A DNA stretch of 64,000 bases, from positions 19,175,814 to 19,239,813 of the forward strand of contig CM037846.1 in assembly GCA_021234535.1 (NCBI GenBank), read 5' to 3'. Under the pieces are notes generated by a model, which worked only from the letters and a program-made list of their open reading frames with translations, did no database searches and was not told where the DNA came from. Numbering within the stretch: the stretch's first letter is position 1; each line of letters begins with the position of its first letter. The position numbers and the translations under genes were made by a program. Origin of the DNA: Stichopus chloronotus (taxonomy: Eukaryota; Echinodermata; Holothuroidea; Aspidochirotida; Stichopodidae). This document shows, in pieces, positions 1 through 12,187 of the stretch.

Positions 1-2992
1 AAGTTATTTGGCAAGACGTGTGTGGTCTGAGTGCTTACATATAGGGAGACTTGCCTTGAGTATCATGTGCACATTCTCTCTCTCTTTCTCTGCCTATCAC
101 TCCAAAGTTCAGTGAGCCTGTAGCAGTTTTCATCTTCATGTTGACCCTGAATGGGGTTTTCTGTATGTGACTGAAGCCTTATACCTTCACTGCAATGTTT
201 GGAAAATTGTTCATTGTATTACACAAGTTGGCAATAATTAGTTGAAACAGATGTATCACTTATATTACCTTTCAATTAACTTTGAAATGCACATTGAGCT
301 GTTTCATGAAATTCAGTAAATGTTCCTAAACCTATCCAGTATCCTTCACATACAAATAACAAATGATTTGAAACTAAGAGTATGTCCATGTTGCACACAT
401 GAATGGACATTAGTGAGTGAGTAATTGATGATTCTAGTTGGTTTTTAGCTCACACATACTCAGTGTGTGACGTGGAAGAATTAGCCTAGGCTGATGCAAG
501 GTTCGAAAAAGCCTCCTGTTTCTTTCATTTTTTCCAGTTTTTGATCTGAATTTTTCAGTGTTATTTTTGTAAGCAACACAACTAGCCCCACAGTAGCACA
601 AGGCTTGAGTAATTAATTACTGAAATTTTCAACTGTTATGCTTTATAATTTGTTAGTTTATGAAGTCTGTGCATACAGAAGGGCATACATATACCTGCAT
701 TCTACGTGAAAATAGGCCTACATGGGCAACCTGTGCTGTGCATGTGGGTGATGAATCTTTCCGTGGCAGTGCTTAAATTTCTGTTGAAAATGATAATCTC
801 CCTTTTTTGACTAAAATCCTCTTTTTGTGGTTCTTGAAATGTAAATCTTGCTATTTTTTGGTGAGACAAGTGTGCAGGTCTGCTACCTTATGGTGGACAC
901 CACCACAAAATGCCATCCAAGTATGTTGTTTGCTTTACAGATATTGCAATTTCAAAGTGCATTTAAAATGGTTGTGATATGATAAGGTGGCCATTCATAA
1001 AAGGCTTTCGTAAGTTACTTACCAATTTAGTGTCAAATAATTTTAACAGGTAAACATTCCTGTGGATTCAAATCAAAGTATTAGTAATTTGATTACTGCA
1101 TGATACAGCCTCAGTGATTAAACACAAAATGTGTACAGTCTATGTGCATTTATGAATTATATGAAAAGAAACAAATAAACTCTGTTACCATGGGATCATA
1201 GCATCATAATTCAACTGAAGTATGTTGAAATTCAACTGGGATAATAATAGCAGCACTTTTCTCGGAACTTAAAAAGTGTTTAACTGAACCAGAAAGCAAT
1301 GTGTTTTAATGAATTTTTGGAAGTTGTTTGTCAAACACCTTTGCTTCATATTATACAGATGATACCAAAGGTTTTGCTACCCGTTAATCAGTCTCTCTGT
1401 GCCCTACTTCGTCTGGGTTTGTCCCAGATACAGAGGGTTACTGGATTTACCTCACTCTTCGTACATTTATCCCCGACAACCCTCTCCCCCCTTTAAGGGT
1501 CTTTACGTTCACATTGTATGATTGTTGAAATGGTGAGCCTTCTGGGTCACCCTAAATAAAAAAAAAAGATTGAACCTCAATTCTTCTTCCACCCTCGTCC
1601 ATTTTCATTATCTAAAATTACGTTGCACCAAATTGAAGCAAAGGCCATTTCCACTGGCTAAGATCGCTGTGTCAAGTCAATTTCTGTGCTATGAAAATGT
1701 AAACATGAAAGAAGAAAACTTACACTTCTCTTTTCCTCTCTCTTCATGTGCGTTTTACGAAATAACGGCACAAATGACATTTTTTGCCCTTTTATTACAG
1801 ATGACGTAACAGATGACAATTTTTTTTTCATCTTAATAGTTATGTTTTCCTTTCACCCCTTCCACCGACGGATCCGTTTACTTGCGGGGGGTGGCACTAA
1901 ATTCGCGCATTGTGGAAGGTCTTCCATCTGAAGGATTCACACGAAATCATTGACCGTAATATGGTGTACGAGTATCTATGTCAAAAAGGAACGAGAAGAG
2001 CAACAGTGAGATACCTGTGATATAATATTAAGGCACAATTGGTCTATTTTGGAAAGTTTGTGATGCCCGTGCACCCACTTCCCCCATCTACCTTCCCATC
2101 TCCACATTTCACTGTTGGGTTTCTACACGTTGTACTATGATGCTAAAAAAAAACAACATCCCTGGGCAATCATTTTTCTCTCATTATCATAAAGGGTTTT
2201 TTAACTGTCGTTATTCACTGAAAAATTGAAGTGCTTTAATCTTTTTCCAACTCTTCAAGATTTCCTATAACTGCACCGTTTGAAGATTCAACTTCATCCA
2301 TAATGACAAGCAGATGCTCCTTTAAATGTGTCTGAAGTTATGTATCAACAGATTAAATTGCATTTTATATATATTACCTTCATGATATCCATACGTATAC
2401 TCACATTGGAATACAAAGCAATGATCTGGTTTACGTAAGCATTGATTCACTGATGGACTAGGTTAACAAAATGTTTTAACTCTAGGTTTCATCCATACTG
2501 TTTCTATTATCGCGGGAGCATGGGGCTGCACGTGTCCAAGTGGACATCCCCCTGGTGGAAGGGAAACCCTTCGATTGTGGGTCACAAGACCTGTGCTATA
2601 ACACTTAGAAAAAAAAAACGAAAACAATAACAATATAGACCAAGACTGAACTGACTTTATAGTGATCCTCTAATGCAAACCATTTCTTTAGAAAATTAGG
2701 CTACATTTGGATAAGAAGATCACGATGTGGTAGTTTCAATAGCCTTTTACAACTGTAAGGACAACAGCCACTTCTTTTGTGTATTTTTGAAAATACAGAA
2801 ATGATATCACATTGATTTCCAAGCAGCGAATTGAGAGAGTTACCCGTTGATAGTGGCAACTGAGGCTAAAGGATAGACCCTGATATACTTTAGTTTGTAG
2901 ACAATGTTAAGATTTGAAAAATTTTACAAATTCGTCTATACACAACTCATATCACGTGACTTCCTTTGTGCCCCCCTGTCATCATAATTCTC
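1..2992. other. No gene recognised
   Basis: AT-rich DNA with only short open frames. The frames at 1299-1496 and 1570-1931 show no family resemblance. A GC-richer island near 2510-2590 has GTCCAAGTGGACATCCCC, which is partly self-complementary; nothing else stands out. Confidence 0.5.
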
Positions 2993-3617
2993 TTAAAGGG
3001 TAAATCAGGGTATATTTTCACAATTTATTTCACTACAATTCCCCACCGGTATCGTACAATGAGTTATAACTAACAAATATGATCAAGATTATCTCAAAAC
3101 ATGTGGACAATTTCGGGAAACGAGTCAGATTCGCAAAAAATTGGCGAAGAACTCCGAAAGTCTGTGACATCCATATTCATTGCATCAAATATGAATATTC
3201 AATACTATCGCCTTTTCAAGGTATAAGGAGGTGTGGCTGAACAGTTTCACATAGCCTAAGTGTGCTGTATGTATCATCAACTATCACTAAACTCTTGTTT
3301 GCTTAGCATTGCGCAATGCACGGACGGCATGGGAACCGTAAACATTCGGTTATGTTTATTCATGTAACGTCATCTCAGTCTTACGCTGTGATTGGTCATC
3401 GTATAGGGGAGGCTGTCTTGTCTTGTACATGAATGTTTATTTTTTGAACCCGACGAATATTAAGAGTTCTCATTTAACAGTAATTAACGCAATTAATACC
3501 GTTTCTTCTACCTTCAAACACCTCCACAACATCTCTATATTTTGGTGAACAATCAGTTTCGAAAGAAAAGTCAACTAAATGTGAATTTTCTAAGTCAAAC
3601 CCTGATTTCCCCTTTAA
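2993..3617. mobile_element. 625-bp TTAA-flanked inverted-repeat element (distinct family)
   Basis: The left end TTAAAGGGTAAATCAGGGT and right end ACCCTGATTTCCCCTTTAA are inverted repeats of about 19 bp. The interior is unlike the 350-bp MITEs, so this is a second family with similar termini. No coding frame. Confidence 0.75.
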
Positions 3618-4138
3618 CAGGAAGGAACATTACTGTCAACTGACTACTGTCTAGAAAGAAATCTCATTTTCATATAACATCTAATTTGGCCACAAAGTAA
3701 ATTGGACTATTCCCTAATTTATATGTGTAAAATGTTAATTAAAACTACGAAGAGGTAAAACGAATAGCTGTTATTAGAACACATTATTGGATATACTATT
3801 ACAATGGTAATTTTGGGAATGTTTTGTCACCGATATGATAATAATACTTGGAGGATATCTTGCCATTTAAGTTAACAATCGGGATTGGGCACTCAGCAAC
3901 TACAAGTGTGTCTTGTAATTCGGTGGATTAAACTTATGATAATGATTTTTTTTAGAGATGCGTCACTATCGAAACCAGCCATGACATAGTGGAATCAATA
4001 ACCTCTAATTAGAATGTTGGTTACATGCTTAGTTTGGTAAGATGTAAAGGTTTCACATCATCTGTTTTGGTTTGGAGTATTCCCGCGATTTTCACACAAG
4101 CTTATCATTAATCGGTGATATATCTTACTTGTCTTCAG

Positions 4139-4289
4139 ATACTGGTACAAGTAGTATTCTCGGTCTCTACAGTTAATCATCTATCCAAATACGTCACTGG
4201 ATCACAACATACATTAAGTCTTTATGATCACTTACAGGACGAATACCACAACGAACTTTACATAAAAAACATGCCTGCATCGATATCAG
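4139..4289 (+). other. Possible isolated coding exon (unassigned)
   Basis: An open segment of 50 codons is framed by a good acceptor (CTTGTCTTCAG before 4139) and a donor (ATCAG|GTAACA). It encodes ILVQVVFSVSTVNHLSKYV, then TGSQHTLSLYDHLQDEYHNE and LYIKNMPASIS. The composition looks protein-like, but I recognise no family and found no partner exons. It could be chance or part of a gene extending left of the window. Confidence 0.22.
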
Positions 4290-6160
4290 GTAACAAATTT
4301 ACAAGTTTACTTGGCACGGTTTTATTTGGTTAATTTCAACTCGCTGTCGTTGGTTATGACGACCATATTGTCACAGAGAAAAAAAACAAAAAAAAACAAT
4401 TACAACAATAAACATCAACGGCAAATAACAAGAGAAAATTACTTAGAAAAGTAACTTTTACCTGTTAATGTTTAACTATATCAACTCACTTCGTTTTCAT
4501 TTTCGATTAACAAGCCAGGCTGTTTAACTAGATGATCATATAATACATTTTGCATTTCAATTATCATTTTGTAAATGTCTTCAAAGAGACTGACATAAAT
4601 GTTATACAAAAAACGTCTAAAAAGTCTTTATGTGGTGCTCTTATACAACCGTGCTGGATTAAGCTGTTGAACTTGCTTCTACAGTAATGCTGGTTATGTT
4701 GAACACCCGCCTTATTATGCCACATATCTCTAGATACTTTGTAAGCTTGTTGAGCTATACATTGTTCTCATTTTGTTATACCTTACAACGAATTAGTCAT
4801 ATAGAGAAATAACACTGTTTTAGTATTGCAATTCTTCTGAAAGAAACTTTGGTGTCTGTTGGGATGAAAAATCTGTCCTAAAGACAACGGACAACATATA
4901 CTGCCCTGTATAGGTAGATTGACCATTGAAACACCACTCTGTCATCGAGGTTCCATTATTTAGCTGGAATCTTCAGTTTTCCCCTCGAGTCCTGCTAGCT
5001 CAAGATTAATGCATGGCCATTGCCTTGACATATACAAACTGATAACATATAGCTGGCTCAGTTTTCCCTCTTGGTAGTTTGTTTTTTGAGCCATCAATCA
5101 TCAAGGATACTTGAAAGTGATTTTAGACACCCTCGACAAAGGAGCATCAGATGTTTAATGCTGCAACCTTGGAAGACGGTGTGGGTATGTACTGTTTTCC
5201 TAACTTACGTATCGTTGATATTGCAAAAATGCAGCCAACCAGTACATGAGTACTACAGTCTGTTGTGAGGGCAACAACACTAGATGATCCTCTAGGTCTA
5301 GGACACAATCTACTGTGATATAAAAGGTTGAAGAAAGTGTCTGTAGGACACATACCGGGGACAGGTTTCCTTACTAAAGAGTATCCTAGGTCACGGACGA
5401 TACTTCCGGCCACACCGGCTAAAACTTGTTTCGTTGAACTCATCGTGGTCAAAAACAGAAAGTCCATTTCCGGCCCATTTTAGGTGCTCCAGGTGAGATC
5501 ATAAAATCCAAATTGGCCATTTTGAGCATAGCTTGCATAACCACAAGGAAGACACCAAATATTTATATTTTAGGTTTTGACCATCGTTCAAACGTTCAGT
5601 CCAATCCCACCTTGTTTGGTTATGTTATGGCACTTAAATATATGAATTTTTAAATACCGGGCCGTCCAATGAAGGCCTGCATTTTAGAACAACTTTCACA
5701 GTTGTTGCACTTTTGGCAGAATTCTGTTACATTCTGGTACATCGACTGTGTTTTGTCGTCTGCTACCCATGTGGTACTTTGTCAAACACAATCGTTAACA
5801 TGTCTATAATTTGTTTCCCTATTTCTTGTGTTTTAGACTTTTTCAATCAAAGTTTCGCTGCGCATGAATGAACAAGGTTAATTAAAGCTGGAGGTACGCA
5901 TTAACTAAGGATAATGGGCATTATCTTATAGTAATGCACCTGTCCAGCTACAAGTCTTTACCATTTGTCCTACTATAGCCGTACATGAGTATACAATTAA
6001 CCTACAGATAGCATGCATGCAACTTGAACGGTAATCATGAGTTGGGGGTAAATTTTGATCTCGATATGGTCACATCAAATGCGTTATTCCATCATTGACA
6101 ATACCATGACTCCTCTTTTGAAAATCATCAACTAGACTCCTGGGTAGTGGGAGAAGTGCC
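4290..6160. other. No gene recognised; holds a short block shared with 7430-7496
   Basis: AGGTCACGGACGATACTTCC and GGCCACACCGGC near 5388-5420 match AGGTCACGGATGCTATTTTC and GGCCACACTGGC near 7463-7494, so both belong to a diverged repeat. The minus-strand 106-codon frame at 5147-5467 covers it but has no recognisable family. Confidence 0.4.
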
Positions 6161-6180
6161 GTGTCACCCCCCCCCCCCCC

Positions 6181-6265
6181 GACTCGTTTTTCGAGTCGCA
6201 ATGGTGTCGCCCCCGCCTCGTTTTTCGAGGCGCCCTTGTCTCACTTCCGCCTCGTTTTTCGAGGC
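6181..6265. repeat. Cluster of three perfect T5-loop hairpins
   Basis: GACTCGTTTTTCGAGTC (6181-6197) and GCCTCGTTTTTCGAGGC twice (6215-6231, 6249-6265), each a 6-bp stem with a TTTTT loop, spaced 34 bp. They follow a run of C bases at 6167-6180. A decayed second cluster lies 540 bp downstream. Confidence 0.85.
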
Positions 6266-6412
6266 GCCTCTTTTGATGTTATATTGATTTTTTGGTAGAC
6301 ACCCAACTTGTAGGAATTGAGGAGGTGCAACATTTTTTTAAAATATTTTTTTAAATTTCTTTTACTTATTTTTTTTAATTTGTTAGGTTGTTAAAACAAA
6401 GTGTTAAAATGT

Positions 6413-6692
6413 TACAATGATGCAATGGCAGTTTAAAACAAATTGAAAACGCACTTACTATTCGAGAAGCGTGAAAGAGGTGAAAAAGAAGAAAGAAAAT
6501 CTGAAACTAGGGTAACGTGAGGGGTCTCAGATTAGACTCATCGTAAGAAATCAAATACAATGATGCTAGGCTAATTTAAAACAAATTGAAAATGTACTTA
6601 CTATTCGAGAAGAACGAAATAGGTGAGAAAAATCTGAAACTAGGGTAACGTGAGGGGGTCTAAAATTACACTCATTACAAGAAATCAAAAAC
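6413..6692 (-). repeat. Two tandem ~130-bp units related to the tRNA-SINE head
   Basis: Each unit runs from AAACAAATTGAAAA through TTCGAGAAG, AAATCTGAAACTAGGGTAAC and GTGAG to AAGAAATCAAA. On the minus strand, CTCACGTTACCCTAGTTTCA resembles the T-arm region of the SINE at 15610-15722. A third relative is at 6900-7050. Confidence 0.5.
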
Positions 6693-6702
6693 AATGATGC
6701 AA

Positions 6703-6840
6703 TGGTTCGAGTCGCCAGCGCCTCGTTTTTCGAGTCGCAATGGTGTCGCCCCCCGCCTCATTTTTCGAGGGGCCCTTGGCTCACTCCCGCCTCGTTTTAT
6801 TTTTGGTAGACACCCAACTTTAGGGGATTGGGATTATTAT
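6703..6840. repeat. Second, eroded T5-loop hairpin cluster (540-bp duplication)
   Basis: GTTTTTCGAGTCGCAATGGT (from 6725) and following bases repeat the sequence at 6185 with an offset of 540 bp. Both clusters are followed by TAGACACCCAACTT. Here stems carry mismatches, so the first cluster is the better preserved. Confidence 0.75.
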
Positions 6841-6899
6841 TTTTTATTTTTTTATTTGTTTTTTTGCGCACTTTGGGAATCGCCATGATACGTGTTGTT

Positions 6900-7130
6900 A
6901 TGGATAGAAACAATATCGCAATGTTAGGTTGGAACAAATTGAAAATGTACCTACTAATCGAGAATAGTGAAAGAGGTGAAGAAAGTCTGGCGCTAGGGTA
7001 ACGTGAGTTCCCTTAATTAACACGCCCATCACCGTAAGAACCAACCGATAAAAATAGTCGAGCGCCGCTGAACCCGAGCTTGGACGGTTGTCTCCTACGG
7101 TAAGGGCCCTGGCGGGGACTGAGAGGCGCA
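6900..7130 (-). repeat. Third SINE-head-related unit in the 6.1-7.1 kb duplicated block
   Basis: GAACAAATTGAAAATGTACC, then GAAAGAGGTGAAGAAAGTC, GCTAGGGTAACGTGAG and ACCGTAAGAACC parallel the units at 6413-6692. Divergence is greater. The minus-strand open frame over it is a shadow. Confidence 0.45.
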
Positions 7131-7744
7131 ACCTTAAGCTATAAGTTTGCTAGCTCTGTGTACACAACTTAATTGAAAGCGTAGGCAAGCAACTTGTCAA
7201 CAAGCCACGTCAAGTAGTAATTAGCATAAAATAGTAATAATTAGCATAAATGTAACGCCGACATGTTAGTAAGAGAACACTTCTGTATTCCTTTTTATTT
7301 CTTTATTTATTTTTGCAAATTAACATTTTACAATTTACGTTTTTAACAGTGTTTACATTTAAACAAGATTTGCTTTTTTTACCAGTACACCATTCTTTCA
7401 AATTTTACCTAGACCAGAGAGTTGCTACGACGATTTTATACGCCGGGGGAAAGAGTGGCCCACAGGTCACGGATGCTATTTTCGGCCACACTGGCATATT
7501 TGTTTATACACAGATTTTGAGGACCGTGAATGGACACAGACTGATTTACTTTGAAGAAACTCCTCTCCTTTCAATTACCTACTCTACCCATGTCTCCCGC
7601 TCTTGTACAACCTAAACCTTGAGCATAACTCTAGTCCCGCTCTCTTCCTACTTTGTACACATGAGTGTCAAGAAACGTCGTGTGACCAAAACAAGGGTGG
7701 GCATACTATATATGGTGCATTGTGAAACGTCCGATAACAAACTC

Positions 7745-8060
7745 GAGCAATGAGTGTATGCGTATTTTTGTTCTCATTTGCTACCTTTCCCTCTCATTTA
7801 CTCTCATTTTGCTCTCATTTTATCATTTTTGTTAAACTTTCCCTCTCATTTACTCGCATTTTGCTCTCATTTTATCACTTTTTTGTTACATTTCCCTTCA
7901 GTTACTATCATTTTATTCTCATGTTGCTTATTTTTTCTCGTTTGCTTTCATTCGGTTCTCATTTTCGCGCATTTATTCATATCTAAAACATTTCTCTCTT
8001 TCTCCACTATACACGTTCTCTTCTCATCCTCCTCTACACATTCCTTCTCTCCTCTTGACC
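7745..8060. repeat. CTCTCATTT pyrimidine-rich degenerate tandem tract
   Basis: Repeated TCTCATTTnCTCTCATTTT words run from about 7770 to 7985, followed by a C/T-rich stretch to 8060. Both + strand frames stay open only because of the low complexity, so I do not call genes here. It lies immediately upstream of the TATA box of the acidic gene. Confidence 0.6.
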
Positions 8061-8106
8061 TCCCCCTCTCCTCGTGTCATCATTCGCCTAACGCGTCATC
8101 CATGTG

Positions 8107-8113
8107 TATATAA
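8107..8113 (+). promoter_or_regulatory. TATA box of the acidic zinc-finger-like gene
   Basis: TATATAA sits 68 bp upstream of the ATG at 8181. Initiation about 25-30 bp downstream would leave a 5' leader of roughly 40 bases. The 300 bp further upstream are a CTCTCATTT-rich pyrimidine tract. Confidence 0.45.
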
Positions 8114-8180
8114 CAAGATGTTTTATTTTACGAATCTCATTCTGCTCTTTGTCTGAGAGAGAACGGACCATATTTCTATC

Positions 8181-8792
8181 ATGGCATTTCGTTTTAGGGT
8201 TTGTAAAAAGGCTTTTTCCACTAATTTCAACCGTGGCCGACACGAATCCACGATACATAGCTCGGATAGGCTTGTCACTGACAGCGAAGAAGGAGGTATG
8301 GAGAGTGAGAGTGACGTCTTACGTCGTGAAAATGATTCGCCCTCAGAGAGCGGTGGAGAGGGCGATGACTCACGGGACAGTGAGAGAAGCAATGACGGTG
8401 ATGATGACGATGAGTTGAGTGACAGTGGTGATTCCACTAGCGTCAGTGATAGTGATCTTGATGATGACGGTGATGACGATGATGACGAAAACGTGTATAA
8501 CCCGGTAGAGACTTGGATGCGTCTAACCAAATTCAATAATGCAATGTCAAAGATGTTACGTAAAGGACTAAAGCGTAAAGAAGAGGGTGATGACGGTTAC
8601 GATGAAAGGATGGAGGAGGATGACAAGCCTCTGTACGATGCCTTGGAGACTTGGAAGGCTATGATTGAACTCAATGAAGCAATGTCCATCATTTTACATC
8701 ACGGATTAAAGGTCAACAAAAAAGACGAACAAGACGAGAATGATGAAGGAGAGAGTGACGATGGCACCGAGACCAATAACGGGGAAAGATGA
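8181..8792 (+). CDS. Intronless acidic protein with a degenerate C2H2 zinc finger and an internal duplication
   Basis: This open frame of 203 residues starts at the first ATG 68 bp after a TATA box and ends at TGA, with AATAAA 131 bp later. Residues 3-26 have C2H2 finger spacing (C8, F12, H21, H26), but the expected first cysteine at position 5 is Phe; the codon is TTT, one base from TGT. Residues 27-104 are Ser/Asp/Glu-rich. A 27-residue segment at 105-131 recurs at 151-177 (12 of 27 identical, both with Y-x-x-x-E-T-W...N-x-A-M-S...GLK) with a 46-residue period. The rest is acidic. I do not recognise the gene. Zinc finger plus acidic tail suggests a nuclear or chromatin-binding factor, perhaps transposon-derived. 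It could also be a decayed copy of a larger family, but 203 codons without a stop in repeat-rich DNA argue it is or was expressed. Confidence 0.6.
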   Translation: MAFRFRVCKKAFSTNFNRGRHESTIHSSDRLVTDSEEGGMESESDVLRRENDSPSESGGEGDDSRDSERSNDGDDDDELSDSGDSTSVSDSDLDDDGDDDDDENVYNPVETWMRLTKFNNAMSKMLRKGLKRKEEGDDGYDERMEEDDKPLYDALETWKAMIELNEAMSIILHHGLKVNKKDEQDENDEGESDDGTETNNGER

Positions 8793-8922
8793 ACACAATT
8801 GAGATGCTAGAGAGTGATACGCGAGCTAAAAAAAAAACAAAAAACAAAAAACAAAACCAAAAAAAAAACCGAAGAGGTGGTGGATCTATACAGGAGACAC
8901 TGGATAATGACCAAATAGACCA

Positions 8923-8928
8923 AATAAA
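8923..8928 (+). terminator. AATAAA poly(A) signal downstream of the acidic zinc-finger-like gene
   Basis: A canonical AATAAA hexamer lies 131 bp past the stop codon at 8790-8792, in an otherwise non-coding stretch. Between stop and signal is an A-rich tract of repeated A5-9C units (about 8829-8870). Confidence 0.4.
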
Positions 8929-9234
8929 ACTGAACAATGGAAAAATTCTATTATAGTTTAGGAAACGACTGCTCTCTCTGAAATTATCTGAGACTATTTC
9001 CTTAAGCCGAGTTTAAACGGTTGCACGCATATTTGTATTTCTCATACTAACATGTATCCGTTTTAATTTTTGCTGAATACGAGGTCGTTTGAATATATTC
9101 TATTAAACTCATGCCCTTGTGTTTTGTTATTTATTGTTATCACTTAGCCAATCCAGCTATCCGCTAATCAGTGTAACACCCCATTCCCCATTATCCATCT
9201 TGCAATATACAATTAATGGCGTGTTACACAAACG

Positions 9235-9450
9235 ATTACGTAAGAAGAGCAGTAGCGGCGCCAGAATGTCAGACTTGGGTGGGAGGCACACTGAGGGCAG
9301 AGGAAAATGATGGGGGGGGGGCAAAGATTTTTTTTCGTTTGACCGCACTCCAAGGTTCCCAACTTTTTTCTTTGGGAGTACTATTTCACATTTACGCGTT
9401 GCCACCGAGGACACCCACACACACACCCACACACACACATAGGCTGCATA
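9235..9450. mobile_element. Possible MITE relic with G-run and (CA)n tail
   Basis: GGCGCCAGAATGTCAGACTT, a run of G at 9312-9320 and a CACACACCC tract resemble low-copy, G-rich MITEs. The ends are not definable. Open frames on both strands here are not supported as genes. Confidence 0.3.
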
Positions 9451-9546
9451 CACTTCCATTCGAGTCACTTTATTCTATAAAAATGTGCAGTACTTACCAA
9501 TAGTAATAAAAAGTGAGGCCTACTATTAACACATTTATTATGATGC

Positions 9547-9604
9547 AGCCAACGACATTCCTATATTTAGGAAAACAACGACATTCCTATATTTAGGAAA
9601 ACAA
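9547..9604. repeat. 26-bp direct duplication
   Basis: ACGACATTCCTATATTTAGG plus AAAACA occurs twice in a row; each copy contains the near-palindrome TCCTATATTTAGGA. Confidence 0.85.
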
Positions 9605-9824
9605 CCACCTACCCGCATTTCCCTTATGCTGGACGGTAAACATTCCAGAGAAAATTGGTCTGACCAGGCTGGCCCACTGTTGAAGTGGCTACGGGCATGA
9701 TATGAAAACTGGCAGCCTGTGTAACATAAATTAGGCATTTATCAATCATGGTTCCCCGGAAGCTGTTCTTATTCAGTCCAATGCCAATACATAGTTTTGT
9801 GATTAAATTAATTTTGGATGAGTA

Positions 9825-9955
9825 CAAGATCTGATTGGGAAGAGTGAGAGCAACTGGGGGGGGGGGGGGGCGGGCAACTGGGGGTGGACAAGGAAACAAT
9901 CTAGAGGGGCAAATGCCCCCTAACAACCACCCCCCCCCCCTTCCCGTAGCGTCGC
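9825..9955. other. G-run / C-run region, possible MITE relic
   Basis: A run of about 15 G near 9857-9871 is followed 60 bp later by a run of 11 C (9931-9941), with GGGGCAAATGCCCCC between. The opposed G and C runs could pair as a foldback, or form a quadruplex. Confidence 0.5.
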
Positions 9956-12187
9956 CATTTACGTGGTATGTTACTTCATCGTAACTAGGTACGTCCTGCC
10001 ATATCAGTAGACCAGTGCAGCATTTTGTAAGATTGAATCATATTTTCTTTCTGCTTTGTTTCAAATATGCTACGAAAAGATATTTGTTACTTATTTTTTG
10101 TTAATTGTTTGAATTAAGAGGGGTTTTTTTTTCAGAAGAAGCCTTTGCATTTAGTTTTCTTATATCCCATTACTTTAAAGGGCCGGATATTTAACGTATA
10201 TGCTAACTGTAATTCCCTTTCATTTATTTTTCCGTTATAAATCGAATGCTAACTACATTTGAAAGAGATTTGATAAGTTAATAACTATATGTCAGTTACA
10301 AAAGGAACCATTTTTAAAGAACTGAATACGACGGGCCCTCAAAGTTTGCAAATAATATTACCTGTTTTATTTTTTTAAAATAAAGACGTTTTCATTACGA
10401 AGCTTAAGTTACATTTGGAATACGTAGGGTTGTTGTAAACTAGACAAGAAACAATTCCTTGTCAAAAGAATGGGGTCTTTGAGATGAAATCGGCTCAACG
10501 ATATGGCCAAAAAGTATGGAAGATGGTTTCTAACTTAATAGCTATGTTTGATGTTAGAGAGTAATAGCATTCTATAACACAGGACTAGTCCCAAAAGTGT
10601 GTCCTAGCTGAGATCGTCCCATTAGTGGGTAAAGGATTGGACAGAACGTCATACAATGCAACGATTTACTTTCTGAAGTTTTCCATGTTTCGTCTATGTG
10701 TACATGTATAAAGTGAATTGAAAACCATTGCATTCGTCTCGATGCATACAAAACGCTATCTCACAATTGCTACTGACAGGTTTAGCATGTTTATATTTAC
10801 ACTTAATAATTTCTGTGGAGCGGACTATGTGAATAGATCTTTTTCTAGGTTTACTAATTTCAGAGTTATTTTTCCTATTTATTACTTTTGCTTTTTCTTT
10901 TTTAATTTTACTGACAAATTGTTAGTAACAGTATATTGCTAGATTTAAATGTATGTTTAAATAATTTCCCCTGTCTTGTGTGTGATGCTTTGATTGAAAG
11001 AATCGATCAAAACATATGTTGATGGAAGCAGTCAATGCCAGTGAAAATCAATACATTTTGAGAAACTATAATCATGTCACTGTCATTGTTTTATTTCTAA
11101 AAATATATTATTGCAAAATTACTTCATGTTACGAATAGTACTCCTAATTCGATTACGTGAGGTTTTAGGTTCCCATTCCGTACCTTTTTTAGCAGTGTCA
11201 AGTATTCTCAATAGATTTAAAATGCCCTCCCATTCTCATGGCTTACCCTGTGTATGGCTATAGGTATGCTTAACTGCCTTTCATGGCCTGCTCCTATGCA
11301 GTATCTTTAGTATATAGACATTAAGATTATTTTTATGGGCACTGAAAGATTAATAGCAATTAAACATAAAGGATGACGTGAAAGGAAAACATTCGGACAT
11401 GGTAGCTCACCTGAACATATTGCCGGTTCAGAGGTCGGGTATAGCTTAACTCTAATGAACAGATGGGTTCATTGGAAATTTATCGAGACTATAACAACGG
11501 ATAAAGCTTTGAATATCATGCCAATGAGGAAAAGCCAGGGCAAACAGAAATTCTATGTAGTTTATCCATATTGCTATACCATCACGTTAACGGTTGATCT
11601 GGTTGCAATAACGATAACAGTGTTTCTTTTCTCCTGGGTTAATGGATGCAAACGTTCGTGAGATGTTAAAGAGAACAAGCAAGCATTTTCAAACAATTTC
11701 TCTTTGGGGAAATAAGACCGCCTATTTTTCTTAAAAAAAAAAACAAAAAAAAAAACTGTTACAAGAGTTGTTTGACAAGTTATGTTTGATATAAATTTGA
11801 AGATGTGAAACACACAAGAAGAATGGGAGATGAATATCGAATCGGAATAATAATTAAAGCTATGTCCCATATTTTGATTCTTACGTCACTGGGTTCTGTA
11901 AAGAAATGTTTCAGTCGTTCATATTGCGCTTATTTCGGATTTCACATTTTCAAATCCTTTTACAGATTCTTGAAAAGGGTACAACACAACATACCGTTAT
12001 GACAGATATAGTTATCTCTAATCTAAGTCAAATCAGGTATTTTTCAATGTAAATAGTAAGAAAATGGAAAGCTTTTTACATTTTGAAAACCTAATTTTAT
12101 AAACCTACTACCGGTATCTAATCTAACGTAACTTGAATTATCATTATTTTGCTAAGAAATGATAACAGTTATATTTTTCATTTTTAT

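Larger units (their letters stand above)
8940..12187. other. Intergenic; no gene recognised apart from listed repeats
   Basis: Short frames only. An A-rich tract at 11735-11757 could be a retrotransposed tail but lacks a recognisable body. Confidence 0.45.

Noticed and set aside
2505..2590. GC-rich GTCCAAGTGGACATCCCC segment as a possible small RNA
   Set aside because: No recognised snRNA or tRNA motifs; only short self-complementarity.
7313..7615. 100-codon frame with ATTILYAGGKSGPQVTDAIFG
   Set aside because: Part of it matches a diverged block at 5388-5420 in a different reading context, so it is repeat sequence. No family recognised.
8123..8536. Serine-rich minus-strand frame of 137 codons
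   Set aside because: Antisense shadow of the acidic plus-strand gene, whose GAT/GAC-rich codons read as Ser/Leu codons in reverse.
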